Shown here: positions 21,474-33,445 of the stretch, piece after piece
How the letters are laid out: each line of letters starts with the position of its first letter
Numbering within the stretch: the first letter of the stretch is position 1
Source of the DNA: Pseudomonas grandcourensis
GTDB lineage: Bacteria > Pseudomonadota > Gammaproteobacteria > Pseudomonadales > Pseudomonadaceae
DNA: 64,000 nucleotides
Reading direction: 5' to 3'
Assembly (NCBI RefSeq): GCF_039909015.1
Contig: NZ_CP150919.1
Span: 3,076,501-3,140,500, forward strand
Notes under the pieces: generated by a model
Database searches by the model: none
Told to the model about the DNA's origin: nothing
The model's input: the letters and a program-made list of their open reading frames with translations, nothing else
Position numbers and translations under genes: made by a program

Positions 21474-22232
21474 TCATACCAACACGATTTCATAAGGCAA
21501 ACGGATACGCTCCAGCAGCGGCCGGGGCAGCAACGGCGCGAGGCCGATGGCCGGCTCGCCGTCCAGTTGGCTGGCGTAGGCATGGGTGGCGTGGCTCTTG
21601 CGGGCGACGGTCCAGGTATCCAGGCGTACCTTGCGGGCACGGTGCCAGGGAATCAGCTCCCGGTCCCGTGCCGGCCAGTGCCAGGCCCAGAACGGTACGT
21701 CGTTGTAGGTTGCCCCTACATTGGCCGCCGCCCTGGCGCTGGCGCGGCCAACGGTGTCGTGGTCGACGTTGCCGTCCTGGCGCCAGGTGCTGAACACCAC
21801 ATCACCGGGGCGCAGGTAGCGCGTGATGAATTGGGCGATCTGATCTTCGTACTCCACCAGGGCGTTGTCGGTAAACCCGCCACGAATCCACTTCAGGCTG
21901 TGCATCGGCAAACCGAGCCGGCGGATGGCTTCGACGCTTTCCTGGGGACGAAATACGCTGAGGCGCTTTTCCGACCACTGCCGAGAGCCCGGATGGCTGG
22001 CGCTGCCGTCGGTGATCGAGATCAATTGCAGCGGGTGGCCGAGATTGCTGAGCAACTGCAGCAGGCCACCGCAGGTCACGACTTCATCGCCGGGGTGTGG
22101 GGCAATGAGCACTGCGCGTGCGCCGATGGGCACAAGCGACTGGGTACTGATGACCGGAATGCTGTCCAGTTGCGGGGCGCTGTTCCAGATCTGTGATGGC
22201 AGATTGGCTTCGCTCAGGGAAACGGGTTTCAT
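21474..22232 (-). CDS. PIG-L/LmbE-like deacetylase family protein with PHPGDE motif
   Basis: 252 residues, LmbE/MshB-like fold. These enzymes are zinc-dependent N-deacetylases of GlcNAc-type substrates and carry (A/P)HPDDE, where the first Asp is the general base and the His and second Asp bind zinc. Here the motif reads APHPGDEVVTCGG, with Gly48 in place of the general base; the zinc ligands His46 and Asp49 remain, and GNVDHDTVGRAS provides a likely third ligand. ATG 22232 (MKPVSLSE) is chosen because the family homology begins near residue 35; the frame is open upstream. Its function may be altered or rely on another base. It lies between glgX and the EEP gene on the same strand. Confidence 0.85.
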   Translation of the reverse strand: MKPVSLSEANLPSQIWNSAPQLDSIPVISTQSLVPIGARAVLIAPHPGDEVVTCGGLLQLLSNLGHPLQLISITDGSASHPGSRQWSEKRLSVFRPQESVEAIRRLGLPMHSLKWIRGGFTDNALVEYEDQIAQFITRYLRPGDVVFSTWRQDGNVDHDTVGRASARAAANVGATYNDVPFWAWHWPARDRELIPWHRARKVRLDTWTVARKSHATHAYASQLDGEPAIGLAPLLPRPLLERIRLPYEIVLV

Positions 22233-22445
22233 GGTGGATACGTCCTTGTTCTGCGTCGCCTTCAGTCGTGCATCGGACAAGCCCGGCAGACCCGTGAGGG
22301 CTCGTTGATAGCGGTGCGACAAGCCAAACCCTGGATTGCCGCGAATCGAGTATTGCTCATGTAACGCTATTCGTCGCGTCGCGAACCTGCCCGGAATGAT
22401 TTTTCCGCTCTGCGGTGTTGCGGCCAAAACTGGTTGTAGGTTTTT

Positions 22446-24608
<2,163 letters not shown>

Positions 24609-24631
24609 AGGTACTCCTGTAAACGGGGTAC

Positions 24632-24792
24632 ATGTGGGAGCGAGCTTGCTCGCGATGACGGCATGTCCGGCAACACTTGTATTGAATGTTGAACCGCCAT
24701 CGCGAGCAAGCTCGCTCCCACAGTAATCGGGAACGGACCGTAGGTTAGTGAACGACGCTGATCCCATGTGGGAGCGAGCCTGCTCGCGATGA
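24632..24792. repeat. REP cluster, three units
   Basis: Inverted pair (24632-24658 and 24699-24723) plus a third unit in the first orientation (24765-24792). It fills nearly all of the gap between the DUF2934 gene and glgX. Units 1 and 2 have AAGCTCGC-type stems, unit 3 the AGGCTCGC/GCCTGCTC variant. Confidence 0.9.
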
Positions 24793-24846
24793 GGCCATAA
24801 GGCTCAATATTCATGGTGACTCTTCACAAGCCCTGTCAGGACAGTC

Positions 24847-25164
24847 TCAAACCGCCGGCGGTTTTCGCGCAGCCCGGGGCTTTTTCTCGACAGCCTTTTC
24901 TCCCGGCGGGATCACTTTCGACGCCGCCGGTTTGGCTTTGGTTTTTGCCGCGGCGACCTTGGCATCGCCAGCCTTGCCATTGGCCGTTTTGCTGACCGGG
25001 GTTTTGCTCGTGGTTGCCTTGGCCGGTTTTTTCGGGGCCAGGGCTTCGGCTTCCGCCAGTTTGCACGCCATCTCCCAGTGACGGGCTTCCTGGCCTTCGG
25101 GTTTTCCTTCGGATTCCCAGATCTGATAGGCAAATTCGCGGATGCGTTTATCGTCGGTACTCAT
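24847..25164 (-). CDS. DUF2934 protein with Lys/Ala-rich tail
   Basis: 105 residues. Residues 1-42 form the DUF2934 domain (IREFAYQIWESEGKPEG, then HWEMACKLAE), found in many soil proteobacteria, often beside trehalose/glycogen genes. The rest is a low-complexity, strongly basic tail with repeated K-A/P/T pairs and AAAKTKAKPAA, resembling histone H1-like or AlgP-type tails. Molecular function is unknown; a basic tail could bind nucleic acid or polyanions. It lies 21 bp downstream of the treY start side, i.e. directly after treY in the operon, and before the REP cluster and glgX. Confidence 0.85.
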   Translation of the reverse strand: MSTDDKRIREFAYQIWESEGKPEGQEARHWEMACKLAEAEALAPKKPAKATTSKTPVSKTANGKAGDAKVAAAKTKAKPAASKVIPPGEKAVEKKPRAARKPPAV

Positions 25165-25185
25165 CGTAATGCTCCTGAACTGAAC

Positions 25186-27981
25186 TCAAGTGTGGGCAGT
25201 TTGAAAAATGAGATTGACCGGGAAATCCCCCAGCGCGGCGCTGATCAACAGCTCCCTGTGTTTTGTGACTGTGATGCCGGAAAAAAGTCCCTGCAGATGT
25301 TCGTCAGGGACGGTGAACGGCAATTTGACCCGGGTATCGCCCCACAGCGGCGCGTGGACCTGTGGCTCAGCACTGTTTTCCAGCAGTTCGGCACAACGTA
25401 TCGGCACAATCACGATGGCGCGTTTCCCCTCTTGTTCACGGACAAATCCCAGCACTCGATGGGCTTCGCTACCCACCACTTCCAGGGCCTGGTAGGTGCC
25501 ACGCCGAAACAGCTCGGCATGTTCGGCACGCAGGCTCAGGGTGCGCGCAATCAAGGCTTGCTTGATGCGCCCGTCACGCCAGTTCTGCAACAGGTCCGGC
25601 AGGTCCAGCGTTTGCTGCAATGCCTGCCGGCGGCTGGCGTAATCCACAGGGCGACGGTTGTCCGGGTCGACCAGGCTGAAGTCCCAGAAATCGTTGCCCT
25701 GATACAAATCCGGCACACCGGGCACGGTCATGCGCAGCAAGGTTTGCGCCAAACCGTTGAGTGCGCCAGGGGCGGCAATCGAGCGGGCGGCCTTGGCCAG
25801 AGCGGTACGCAACAGCTCACCTTCGGGGCTGAGCAATAGACGCTGGATGAAGTCCTCTGTCGCTTGCTCGTAAGGGGCATTGGGTGCGCTCCAACTGCTT
25901 TGCAGTTTGGCTTCGCGCAGGGCCTTGCGTTGCCACTGCCAGAGGCGCTCTGCGTAGTCCTCGAGGGCTGGCGGATGATCGATAGACGACTCCAGCGGCC
26001 AACTGCCGAGGATCGCCTGGTACAGAATCAGTTCATCCCCAGTCGATGGCATTTGATCGTCGTTGCGCAAGGGCCGGGCGAGGGCGCGCCACAGGCCGAT
26101 CTGGTCGGCGTACCAGTCGCTGCGCTCGCTCAGTACCGCCAGCCGCGCCCGTGAATCTTCCCCGCGCTTGTGGTCGTGGGTGGCGCTGGCCAGCAGATTG
26201 TCCGGGAAGGTGTCGAGGCGCTCGATGCAGGCCTGATGAAAGTCGGCGGGCGGTGCACTGAACTGTTCGGTGTTGAAGCCAACGTCATTGCGCGAGAGCA
26301 GGACGGCCGAACGATAGAGCGCGGTGTCTTCCACCGCTTTCGCCGCTGCCGGCGAGGTCAGTTGCTGGAAACGTACGCCGGCGTGCTTCAGGCGTTTGCG
26401 CTTGCGACCGGCCGGGCGCGAACGCCAGGGTTCACCGCCGAGCCAGCCGGCCAGGCAGTCGAGCACCGGCCATTCCGCTTCACCGAGGGTTTGGCGGGCA
26501 CCGTCCATGGCCTGGCGGAAAAACGCCTCGTCCTGGTCCGAGCGGCCAACGGGGCCGATGTAGGTGCGGTACACCGGGAAGTGCACGATCAGCGCCTGCA
26601 AGGCCCGACGAATGGCGCCGAGGGTCAGGTCGCGGGTCATGAGGTTGTCCCGGGCGACTTGCAGCAAGGCCTGGGCGACGCTTTCGAAATCTCCGGCGAG
26701 GGAACCACTGAGGATTTGCTGGCGCGCCAGTTGTGCTTCCTGGCCGAAGTCGGCGGGCCGCTCGCTGTGACGGTGCCAGAGTTCGGTCAGTGTCTGCGCA
26801 CCCCGTGGGTCGTGTTGCAGCAGTGACACCTGGTTCATGAATTCGTAGCCGGTGGTGCCGTCCACCGACCAGTCGCGATGCAGGATTTCGCCTTCGCCGA
26901 GGATCTTTTCGACATAGATGGGCAGGTGGCGGCCCGCCGAAAGGCTGTCGATCCGTCGGCGCAGTTTTCGGCAGTAGCCCCGCGGGTCGGCGAGGCCGTC
27001 GATGTGGTCGATGCGCAACCCGTCGATCAGCCCTTCAGCCACCAGTTGGAAAACCTTCGCGTGGGTGGCTTCGAACACGGCGGGACGCTCGACCCGCAGC
27101 CCGCCCAGTTCATTGATATCGAAGAAGCGCCGCCAGTTGATGTCATCGGCGGCGGTGCGCCAACTGGCGAGGCGATAACTCTGGCGCTCCAGCAGGTTGT
27201 GCAGGCGCTGGAAGCCTTCGCCGGTCAGTGAGTCGTAGTTGTTCAGGTGTTGCTCGATGGCTTGGACAAGAACCGGATCGCTGACCAGATCGCGTAGTTC
27301 CGCTTTCAGCGGCAGGGCCAGGCTGTGGGCGTCGGTCTGGTAGCTCAGGGTGCTGAAGCGATCGGCCAGGTTTTTCAGTTGTTCGGCCTGTTGCGTATCG
27401 AGCGGTGCATCGGTCCTGAGCAGCTCGCCGTAATCGCTCGGGCAAATCGGAAAGCGGTGTTCGTAATGCTCGACATGGAAGCTGCCGTGCCAGGCATCGA
27501 AGCGCAGGGGCAGGGTGCCGTCCTGCAACGCGACGCCGTAGTCGCTGCCCAGAAACGGCAGGAGCAACTGGCCCTCCATCAACGGGTCGGGCGAGTGCCA
27601 CTGTATGTCGAAAAACTCGCCGTAAGGGCTCAGGCGTCCCCACTCCAGCAAGTCCAGCCACCAGGGATTGTCCCTGCCGCCAACCGCCATGTGGTTGGAG
27701 ACGACGTCAAGGATCAACCCCATGTCGTGTCCGTGCAAGGCACTGACCAGACTGCGCAGCGCCGCCTCACCGCCCAGTTCCGGGTTGACCCTGGTCGGGT
27801 CCACCACGTCATAGCCATGCATCGACCCGGCGCGCGCACGCAACAGCGGGGAGGCGTAGACATGGCTGATGCCGAGGCGGGCGAAATACGGCACCAGCGG
27901 CACCGCATCTTCGAGCGTGAAGCCTTTGTGAAATTGCAGGCGCAAGGTGGCGCGCAGTGGACGGGTCGGCACTTCAGTCAT
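25186..27981 (-). CDS. treY: Maltooligosyl trehalose synthase TreY
   Basis: Isomerises the reducing-end alpha-1,4 bond of maltodextrins to alpha,alpha-1,1, giving maltooligosyl trehalose, the TreZ substrate. 931 residues. GH13_26 features: N-terminal LRLQFHKGFTLEDAVPL and GISHVYASPLL, nucleophile Asp in GLRIDHIDGLADPRGY, acid/base Glu in YVEKILGEGE, and late ATHDHKRGEDSRARL. The start codon overlaps the malQ stop (ATGA), indicating translational coupling. Confidence 0.95.
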   Translation of the reverse strand: MTEVPTRPLRATLRLQFHKGFTLEDAVPLVPYFARLGISHVYASPLLRARAGSMHGYDVVDPTRVNPELGGEAALRSLVSALHGHDMGLILDVVSNHMAVGGRDNPWWLDLLEWGRLSPYGEFFDIQWHSPDPLMEGQLLLPFLGSDYGVALQDGTLPLRFDAWHGSFHVEHYEHRFPICPSDYGELLRTDAPLDTQQAEQLKNLADRFSTLSYQTDAHSLALPLKAELRDLVSDPVLVQAIEQHLNNYDSLTGEGFQRLHNLLERQSYRLASWRTAADDINWRRFFDINELGGLRVERPAVFEATHAKVFQLVAEGLIDGLRIDHIDGLADPRGYCRKLRRRIDSLSAGRHLPIYVEKILGEGEILHRDWSVDGTTGYEFMNQVSLLQHDPRGAQTLTELWHRHSERPADFGQEAQLARQQILSGSLAGDFESVAQALLQVARDNLMTRDLTLGAIRRALQALIVHFPVYRTYIGPVGRSDQDEAFFRQAMDGARQTLGEAEWPVLDCLAGWLGGEPWRSRPAGRKRKRLKHAGVRFQQLTSPAAAKAVEDTALYRSAVLLSRNDVGFNTEQFSAPPADFHQACIERLDTFPDNLLASATHDHKRGEDSRARLAVLSERSDWYADQIGLWRALARPLRNDDQMPSTGDELILYQAILGSWPLESSIDHPPALEDYAERLWQWQRKALREAKLQSSWSAPNAPYEQATEDFIQRLLLSPEGELLRTALAKAARSIAAPGALNGLAQTLLRMTVPGVPDLYQGNDFWDFSLVDPDNRRPVDYASRRQALQQTLDLPDLLQNWRDGRIKQALIARTLSLRAEHAELFRRGTYQALEVVGSEAHRVLGFVREQEGKRAIVIVPIRCAELLENSAEPQVHAPLWGDTRVKLPFTVPDEHLQGLFSGITVTKHRELLISAALGDFPVNLIFQTAHT

Positions 27982-30056
27982 CGATCACGCTCGGCCGCCT
28001 GGAGTCGCGCGCAGGCGAGCAGCTCCAGGCGGCGCGCGGCATCCGCGCCATCGAGCAGGGCTTCGCTGTAGCCCGGCAAGCGCCGCGACCAGTTGGGGTG
28101 GGTGTCGATGGTGCCGGGCAGGTTGGCTTGCTGTTCGACACCCAGGGCATCTTCCAGGGGCAGCAGCACCAAGGGTGCCCGGGTATGACCGAGGAAGCGC
28201 ACGCTGGCATCGAGCACCTGGTCGGTTTCGTGGGACTCTTCGCGAAAGTTCTGCGGGTCCTGGCTCAACGCCCGGCGCAGGCCTTCGCGCTCGCGCTCGC
28301 GGTGCTGGCGCCATTCGATTTCACCGCTGGCATCGACCATGCCGAGCCGGGCGTTCCAGTCGATATCGCGGCCATGCCACCAGCCGTTGAGGGTCGGCAG
28401 GTCATGGGTACTGGTGGTCGCCAGGGCGTTGTCCGGCCAGTCGAGGATCGGCTTGAAGTGGGTGTTGTCCTGCTCGAACAGCAACACCCGCATGCCCAGC
28501 ATCGAGCGGGCGATAAGTTTTTCCCGCAGGCCGTCCGGCACGGTGCCGAGGTCTTCGCCGAGGACGATGGCCTGGTGACGGTGGGATTCCAGGGTCAGCA
28601 GGCGCAGCAGATCGTCCACCGGGTAATACAGGTAGGCGCCGTCGGCCGGCGGCGAGCCATTGGGGATTACCCACAAACGCTGCAGGCCCATGACGTGATC
28701 GATGCGCAAGCCACCGGAGTGGGCGAAATTGGCCCGCAACATTTCGATGAAGGCGCGGAAACCATTGCGCACCAGGCCTTCAGGGGAGAACGCGGAAATC
28801 CCCCAACCCTGGCCGGTGCGGTTGAGAATATCCGGTGGCGCACCGACGGTGAGGGCGGCGAGTAGTTCGTCCTGCCGGCTCCAGGCCTGGCTGCCGCCAC
28901 CATCGGCGCCGACGGCCAGGTCGGCGATCAGGCCGATACTCATGCCGCTGGCGCGGGCGGCGGTTTGTGCGCGCTCCAGGCAGCGCGTGATCAGCCACTG
29001 ACAGAAGGCGAAGAAGCCGATGCGCCCGGCATTCTCCTCGGCGAATGCCGCCAGTTCGGCGCTACGCGGGTTGCGCCAGGGTTCGGGCCACTGCCGCCAG
29101 TCGAGGTGTTCACCCCGGGCGGCGCGCGCCTCCTGGATGGCTTCGAAACGGCAGTGGTTTTCCAGCGCTTCGCCGGCAGCGTGACGGAAACTGCTGAAGT
29201 CTTCGTGCAAGGGGTGTTCACCCTGGACGAAACCTTCATACAGCGACTGCAGCAACCGATGCTTGGCTTCGGCGGCGGCCGGCCAGTCAATCAGCGGACG
29301 CTCTTCCAGCGCCTTGAGTTCAACGGCCAGCCCGGTTGCATCAATGGCGGTGCGCAGCGCGCGTTCGCCGAGAATGGTGCCGGGGGCGCAGTAAAGGCTG
29401 TTGAGAAACAATCGGCTGGACGGCGAATACGGGCTGTAGCGTTGGCTGTCACTGGAAAACATCGCATGCAGCGGGCTGATTGCCAGCGCCTCGGCGCCAC
29501 GCTCGCCGGCTACCCGGGCGAGGTCTTCCAGCGCCTGGGTGTCACCAAACCCGCCATCGCCGGGGCGGCGCAATCCGTACAACTGCACGCTCAGGCCCCA
29601 GGCACGGGGGATCGGGTTGTCCACGGCATCGGCCACGCTGTAGCAACGGACCGGGGCCACGGCCAGGGTGAAGCTTTGTCCGTCGATGCTGACCTGTTGA
29701 TAGCCGACCGGTACCAGCCCCGGCAGCACCGCCTTGGCGTCCAGTTTCAGGTTGAGCCGCGAACCGTCCTCGAGGTGGATTTCGCAAGGGGTCCCGGGCT
29801 CGAAAAAACGCGCCAGGTCCAGGCCCGCACCCACATCGACGGTGATCAATGGCGGCAAGTGATGGGTCTGTTGCGCCGCTTGCAGTTCCAGCAGGCTCGC
29901 GTCGATTTCCTGGGCGCTGCCGGCCGGGTGGCCAAGCCCGGTCAGCACGTTGCGCAACACGGACGGCGCGACTTTTTGCGGGCGGCCGTTGGCGTCGATC
30001 CAGTCGACGGCGAGGCCGGCACGGCTGGCCAGGATTTCCAGTTGCGCATCACTCAT
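27978..30056 (-). CDS. malQ: 4-alpha-glucanotransferase MalQ (amylomaltase)
   Basis: Transfers maltodextrin segments between chains and so reshapes glucan for TreY and GlgX/GlgE products. 692 residues, GH77. Catalytic residues: Asp in GLRIDHVMGLQRLW, Glu in VLGEDLGTVPDGLR, Asp in TTSTHDLPTLNGWW. ATG 30056 is chosen since it overlaps the treZ stop (ATGA); the upstream frame lies inside treZ. The stop overlaps treY in the same way, so treZ-malQ-treY is a chain of coupled genes. Confidence 0.94.
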   Translation of the reverse strand: MSDAQLEILASRAGLAVDWIDANGRPQKVAPSVLRNVLTGLGHPAGSAQEIDASLLELQAAQQTHHLPPLITVDVGAGLDLARFFEPGTPCEIHLEDGSRLNLKLDAKAVLPGLVPVGYQQVSIDGQSFTLAVAPVRCYSVADAVDNPIPRAWGLSVQLYGLRRPGDGGFGDTQALEDLARVAGERGAEALAISPLHAMFSSDSQRYSPYSPSSRLFLNSLYCAPGTILGERALRTAIDATGLAVELKALEERPLIDWPAAAEAKHRLLQSLYEGFVQGEHPLHEDFSSFRHAAGEALENHCRFEAIQEARAARGEHLDWRQWPEPWRNPRSAELAAFAEENAGRIGFFAFCQWLITRCLERAQTAARASGMSIGLIADLAVGADGGGSQAWSRQDELLAALTVGAPPDILNRTGQGWGISAFSPEGLVRNGFRAFIEMLRANFAHSGGLRIDHVMGLQRLWVIPNGSPPADGAYLYYPVDDLLRLLTLESHRHQAIVLGEDLGTVPDGLREKLIARSMLGMRVLLFEQDNTHFKPILDWPDNALATTSTHDLPTLNGWWHGRDIDWNARLGMVDASGEIEWRQHREREREGLRRALSQDPQNFREESHETDQVLDASVRFLGHTRAPLVLLPLEDALGVEQQANLPGTIDTHPNWSRRLPGYSEALLDGADAARRLELLACARLQAAERDR

Positions 30057-31849
30057 GGACGCTCTCCAAACGAGGTAGCAAAGGGGGCTGCAGCGGCGAG
30101 GCTGACGAGCGCGCAATACGGGGCAAGGGTGTTTGGGGCCGGCAGGTCGGGGTTCTGTGGCGGGTATTCGAACAAGGGCATGGCACCGGTCTGTGAGGTG
30201 TGGACTACGGGCCTGCCGCCGAGGTTCAGGTCAATGCGCAGCTGGCTGCCATCGCCCAGGCGCCAGGAGGCACTGACCGCGGCTTCACCCAGCACATCGG
30301 TGCCCAGTGCCTGGGCGCCCTGCAGGCGCGGGATGATGTGCCGGTGACGGATCTGCAACAGTCGGCAATACAGGTCGTGCATCTCGCAATGACCGGTCGA
30401 TGGCAGGACCGGGCGGGACGCTGAAAACGTCATCGGATCGTTCGGGTCCGGAATGTGTTCGCGCAGGATCGGGTCGGCAAAGGCGCTGAACGCCGCGAAC
30501 TCGTTGCGTCGGCCGTCGCGAACCTGTTTGGCCAATTCACCGTGATGGCTGGTGAAAAACAGGAAGGGTTGTTCGACTGAAAACTCGTCGCCCATGAATA
30601 GCAGCGGAATCATCGGCGACAACAGCAGCAACACCGTGGCGGCCCGCAGCGCTTGCGGGTGGGCGAGTTGATGCAGGCGCTCGCCGAAGGCCCGGTTGCC
30701 GATCTGGTCATGGTTCTGCAAAAACAGGATGAATGCACTGGGCGGCAGATGCCCGCTGGGTTCACCCCGCGCTACACCATGGCGGTTGACATGGCCCTGG
30801 AACACGAAACCCTGGCCCAGGCAGCGCGCCAGTTGTTCGGTGGGGTTTTGCGCGTAGTCGGCGTAATAGGCGTCGGTTTCGCCGGTCAGCAACACATGCA
30901 GGGCGTTGTGGCCGTCATCGTTCCATTGTGCGTCATAACCCTGTTCGAGCAGGCTGGCCTGGTTGTGTTCGTTCTCCACCATCAGCCACACATGCCGCTC
31001 CGGTCCCGTCTGCTGGCGCACCCGTCGCGCCAGTTCCTGGAGGAAATCCGGGTCTTCGATGGCGTGCACCGCGTCCAGGCGCAAACCGTCGAACCGGTAT
31101 TCCAGCAGCCACATCAGGGCGTTTTCGATGAAGAAGTCCCGCACTTCGCGACGGCGCAAGTCGATGGCCGCGCCCCATGGCGTGTGTTTGTCTTCGCGAA
31201 AGAAACCCTTGGCATATCGATGCAGGTAATTGCCGTCCGGGCCGAAGTGGTTGTAGACCACGTCGAGGATCACCGCCAGGCCGTGGCCATGGGCGGTGTC
31301 GATCAAGTGCTTGAGCTGCTCGGGTGAGCCGTATGACGCTTGGGGCGCGAAGGGCAGGACGCCGTCATAACCCCAATTGCGCTCGCCGGGAAACTGCGCG
31401 ACGGGCATCAGTTCGATTGCGGTGACACCCAGTTCGACCAGTCGCGCCAGATGCTGCTCGACGGCGCTGAAGCCGCCGAGCGCACCGACATGCAGTTCGT
31501 AGATCACCGCTTCGTTCCACGGCCGTCCCAACCAGGCACTGTGTTGCCAGGCATAGGCCAGCGGATCGACCACCATGCTGTGCCGGTCGATATCGCCGGC
31601 CTGAGCGCGGGAGGCCGGGTCGGGCACTTCCAGTTCGCCGTCGATGCTGTAGCGGTAACGCGTGCCCGCCGCGCATCGGATGTTGCTCACGAACCAGCCG
31701 TCGGCCTGGGGCAGCAACGGCAAGGACTGTCCATTTTCCAGTTCGACACTGACGTAGAACGCATCTGGCGCCCACAACGCGAATCGCGTGTGCTCTGGGT
31801 CCAGCATGATTGCGCCGTGGGGCCAGGTCTCAAGGGTCCGTAACGGCAT
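30053..31849 (-). CDS. treZ: Malto-oligosyltrehalose trehalohydrolase TreZ
   Basis: Releases free trehalose from maltooligosyl trehalose made by TreY. 598 residues, GH13_10. N-terminal beta domain (FALWAPDAFYVSVEL), nucleophile Asp in GLRLDAVHAIED, acid/base Glu in LMVENEHNQASL, third Asp in FLQNHDQIGNRAFGER. Starts 12 bp after the glgA stop; an internal ATG at 31807 is a less likely start. Overlaps malQ by ATGA. Confidence 0.95.
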   Translation of the reverse strand: MPLRTLETWPHGAIMLDPEHTRFALWAPDAFYVSVELENGQSLPLLPQADGWFVSNIRCAAGTRYRYSIDGELEVPDPASRAQAGDIDRHSMVVDPLAYAWQHSAWLGRPWNEAVIYELHVGALGGFSAVEQHLARLVELGVTAIELMPVAQFPGERNWGYDGVLPFAPQASYGSPEQLKHLIDTAHGHGLAVILDVVYNHFGPDGNYLHRYAKGFFREDKHTPWGAAIDLRRREVRDFFIENALMWLLEYRFDGLRLDAVHAIEDPDFLQELARRVRQQTGPERHVWLMVENEHNQASLLEQGYDAQWNDDGHNALHVLLTGETDAYYADYAQNPTEQLARCLGQGFVFQGHVNRHGVARGEPSGHLPPSAFILFLQNHDQIGNRAFGERLHQLAHPQALRAATVLLLLSPMIPLLFMGDEFSVEQPFLFFTSHHGELAKQVRDGRRNEFAAFSAFADPILREHIPDPNDPMTFSASRPVLPSTGHCEMHDLYCRLLQIRHRHIIPRLQGAQALGTDVLGEAAVSASWRLGDGSQLRIDLNLGGRPVVHTSQTGAMPLFEYPPQNPDLPAPNTLAPYCALVSLAAAAPFATSFGERP

Positions 31850-31861
31850 CTTGAAAGCCTC

Positions 31862-33445
31862 TTACTGTTTGTTCGATTTCCCCAATGCTTTAGCCACAAG
31901 CTGTTCGTAGAGCTCGGCGTAGGGTTCGACCGCCTTGCACCAGTTGAACGGCGCCGCCATGGCCCGGCAGCGCATCGCGTGCAGCAGGTCGGGAAAGGCG
32001 AACACCTTGAACGCGCGGCTCAGGGCTTCCTGGTAGCTCTGCACCGTGGATTCATCGAACAGGAAGCCGGTCACGCCGTTTTCGATGGTGTCGGCCAGAC
32101 CGCCGGTGTTGCGTGCCACCGGCAACGAGCCGAAGCGCTGGGCGTACATCTGGCTCAGGCCGCAGGGCTCGTAACGCGAAGGCATCAACAGGAAGTCGCT
32201 GCCGGCGAACATGCGCCGGGCGTCGGTTTCGTTGAAGCCGATGCGCACGCCGATCTGCCCGGGGAAACGCAGGGCCAGCTCGCGCATCGATTGTTCTTCC
32301 TCCGGCTCGCCACGGCCGATGATCGCGATCTGGCCGCCGTTTTTGACGATGTACTCGGACACCGCCTCGGTCAGGTCCAGGCCTTTCTGGTAGACCAGGC
32401 GCGACACCACCGCAAACAGTGGACCTTCGGAATCTTCCAGGTCGAACAGCTCGCGGACATGGGCGGCGTTCACGGCCTTGCCATCCCAGTCGCCGATGCT
32501 GAACGGGCAGAACAGGTGCGGATCGGTCGCCGCATCCCAACTTTCATCGATGCCGTTGGGAATGCCGCTGAGCAGGCCTTGCTGGGTCTTGGCAGCGAGA
32601 AAACCGTCGAGACCGCAGCCGAAATCCGGGGTGGTGATTTCCTGGGCGTAGGTCGCACTGACCGTGGTGATGTGGCTCGAATAGGCCATGCCGGCCTTGA
32701 GGAACGACATCTTGCCGTAGAACTCCATGCCTTCCTGTTGCAGCGCGTGATGAGGGATGCCCAGTTCGGGGCACGAGCCCAGGCTGGTCACGCCTTGATA
32801 CGCCAGGTTGTGAATGGTGAACAGCGTCGGCGTGCGCTGCCCACGCCAGTGCATGTAGGCGGGGGCCAGGCCAGCAGGCCAGTCGTGGGCGTGCACCAGG
32901 TCCGGGCACCAGTGGATCTGCGCGAGGTTGGCGGCAATGTCGGCGGCCGCCAGGCCCAGGCGGGCGAAACGGATGTGGTTGTCCGGCCAGTCGCGGCCGT
33001 TGTTGGCGCCGTAGGGCGAACCTTCGCGCTCGTAGAGTTCGGGGCAGATCAGTACGTAAATGACCAGACCGTCGGGCATGTCCATGCGCCCGATCTTGCA
33101 CGGTGGCAACGCAGCATGACCGCCAAGCTCACCGATGATATGAATGGGGTTCTCGCTGTGCATCACCTGCGGGTAACCGGGGATCAGCACCCGTACATCG
33201 TGCAGATGGGCCATGGCCCGTGGCAGGGCCGCGGAGACGTCGCCCAGGCCACCGGTTTTCACCAGGTCGGCAATTTCCGAGGTGACGAACAGGACTTTCT
33301 TACGGTTCGGATTCTGGTTGGCTGCCGGGGTCAGCGTCTTGGTACCGGGAACGCTGACGGGTTGGGTGTTTGCGGCAGTCACGGCGCTCGATTCGCCGAT
33401 CTGATGAGCACGCTCTCCCTGTATTTCCAAAGCCGTACTGATCAT
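31862..33445 (-). CDS. glgA: Glycogen synthase GlgA
   Basis: GT5 glucosyltransferase that adds glucose from ADP-glucose (or a related nucleotide sugar) to alpha-1,4-glucan. 527 residues. The N-terminal sugar-nucleotide motif KTGGLGDVSAALPRAM follows a nonconserved ~65-residue Thr/Pro-containing leader longer than in enterobacterial GlgA. Further motifs are HAHDWPAGLAPAYMHW, GIPNGIDESWD and the C-terminal LMPSRYEPCGLSQMYA. ATG 33445 has GGGAGA about 8 bases upstream. It is the promoter-proximal gene of the minus-strand block; no glgC lies in the window. Confidence 0.95.
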   Translation of the reverse strand: MISTALEIQGERAHQIGESSAVTAANTQPVSVPGTKTLTPAANQNPNRKKVLFVTSEIADLVKTGGLGDVSAALPRAMAHLHDVRVLIPGYPQVMHSENPIHIIGELGGHAALPPCKIGRMDMPDGLVIYVLICPELYEREGSPYGANNGRDWPDNHIRFARLGLAAADIAANLAQIHWCPDLVHAHDWPAGLAPAYMHWRGQRTPTLFTIHNLAYQGVTSLGSCPELGIPHHALQQEGMEFYGKMSFLKAGMAYSSHITTVSATYAQEITTPDFGCGLDGFLAAKTQQGLLSGIPNGIDESWDAATDPHLFCPFSIGDWDGKAVNAAHVRELFDLEDSEGPLFAVVSRLVYQKGLDLTEAVSEYIVKNGGQIAIIGRGEPEEEQSMRELALRFPGQIGVRIGFNETDARRMFAGSDFLLMPSRYEPCGLSQMYAQRFGSLPVARNTGGLADTIENGVTGFLFDESTVQSYQEALSRAFKVFAFPDLLHAMRCRAMAAPFNWCKAVEPYAELYEQLVAKALGKSNKQ

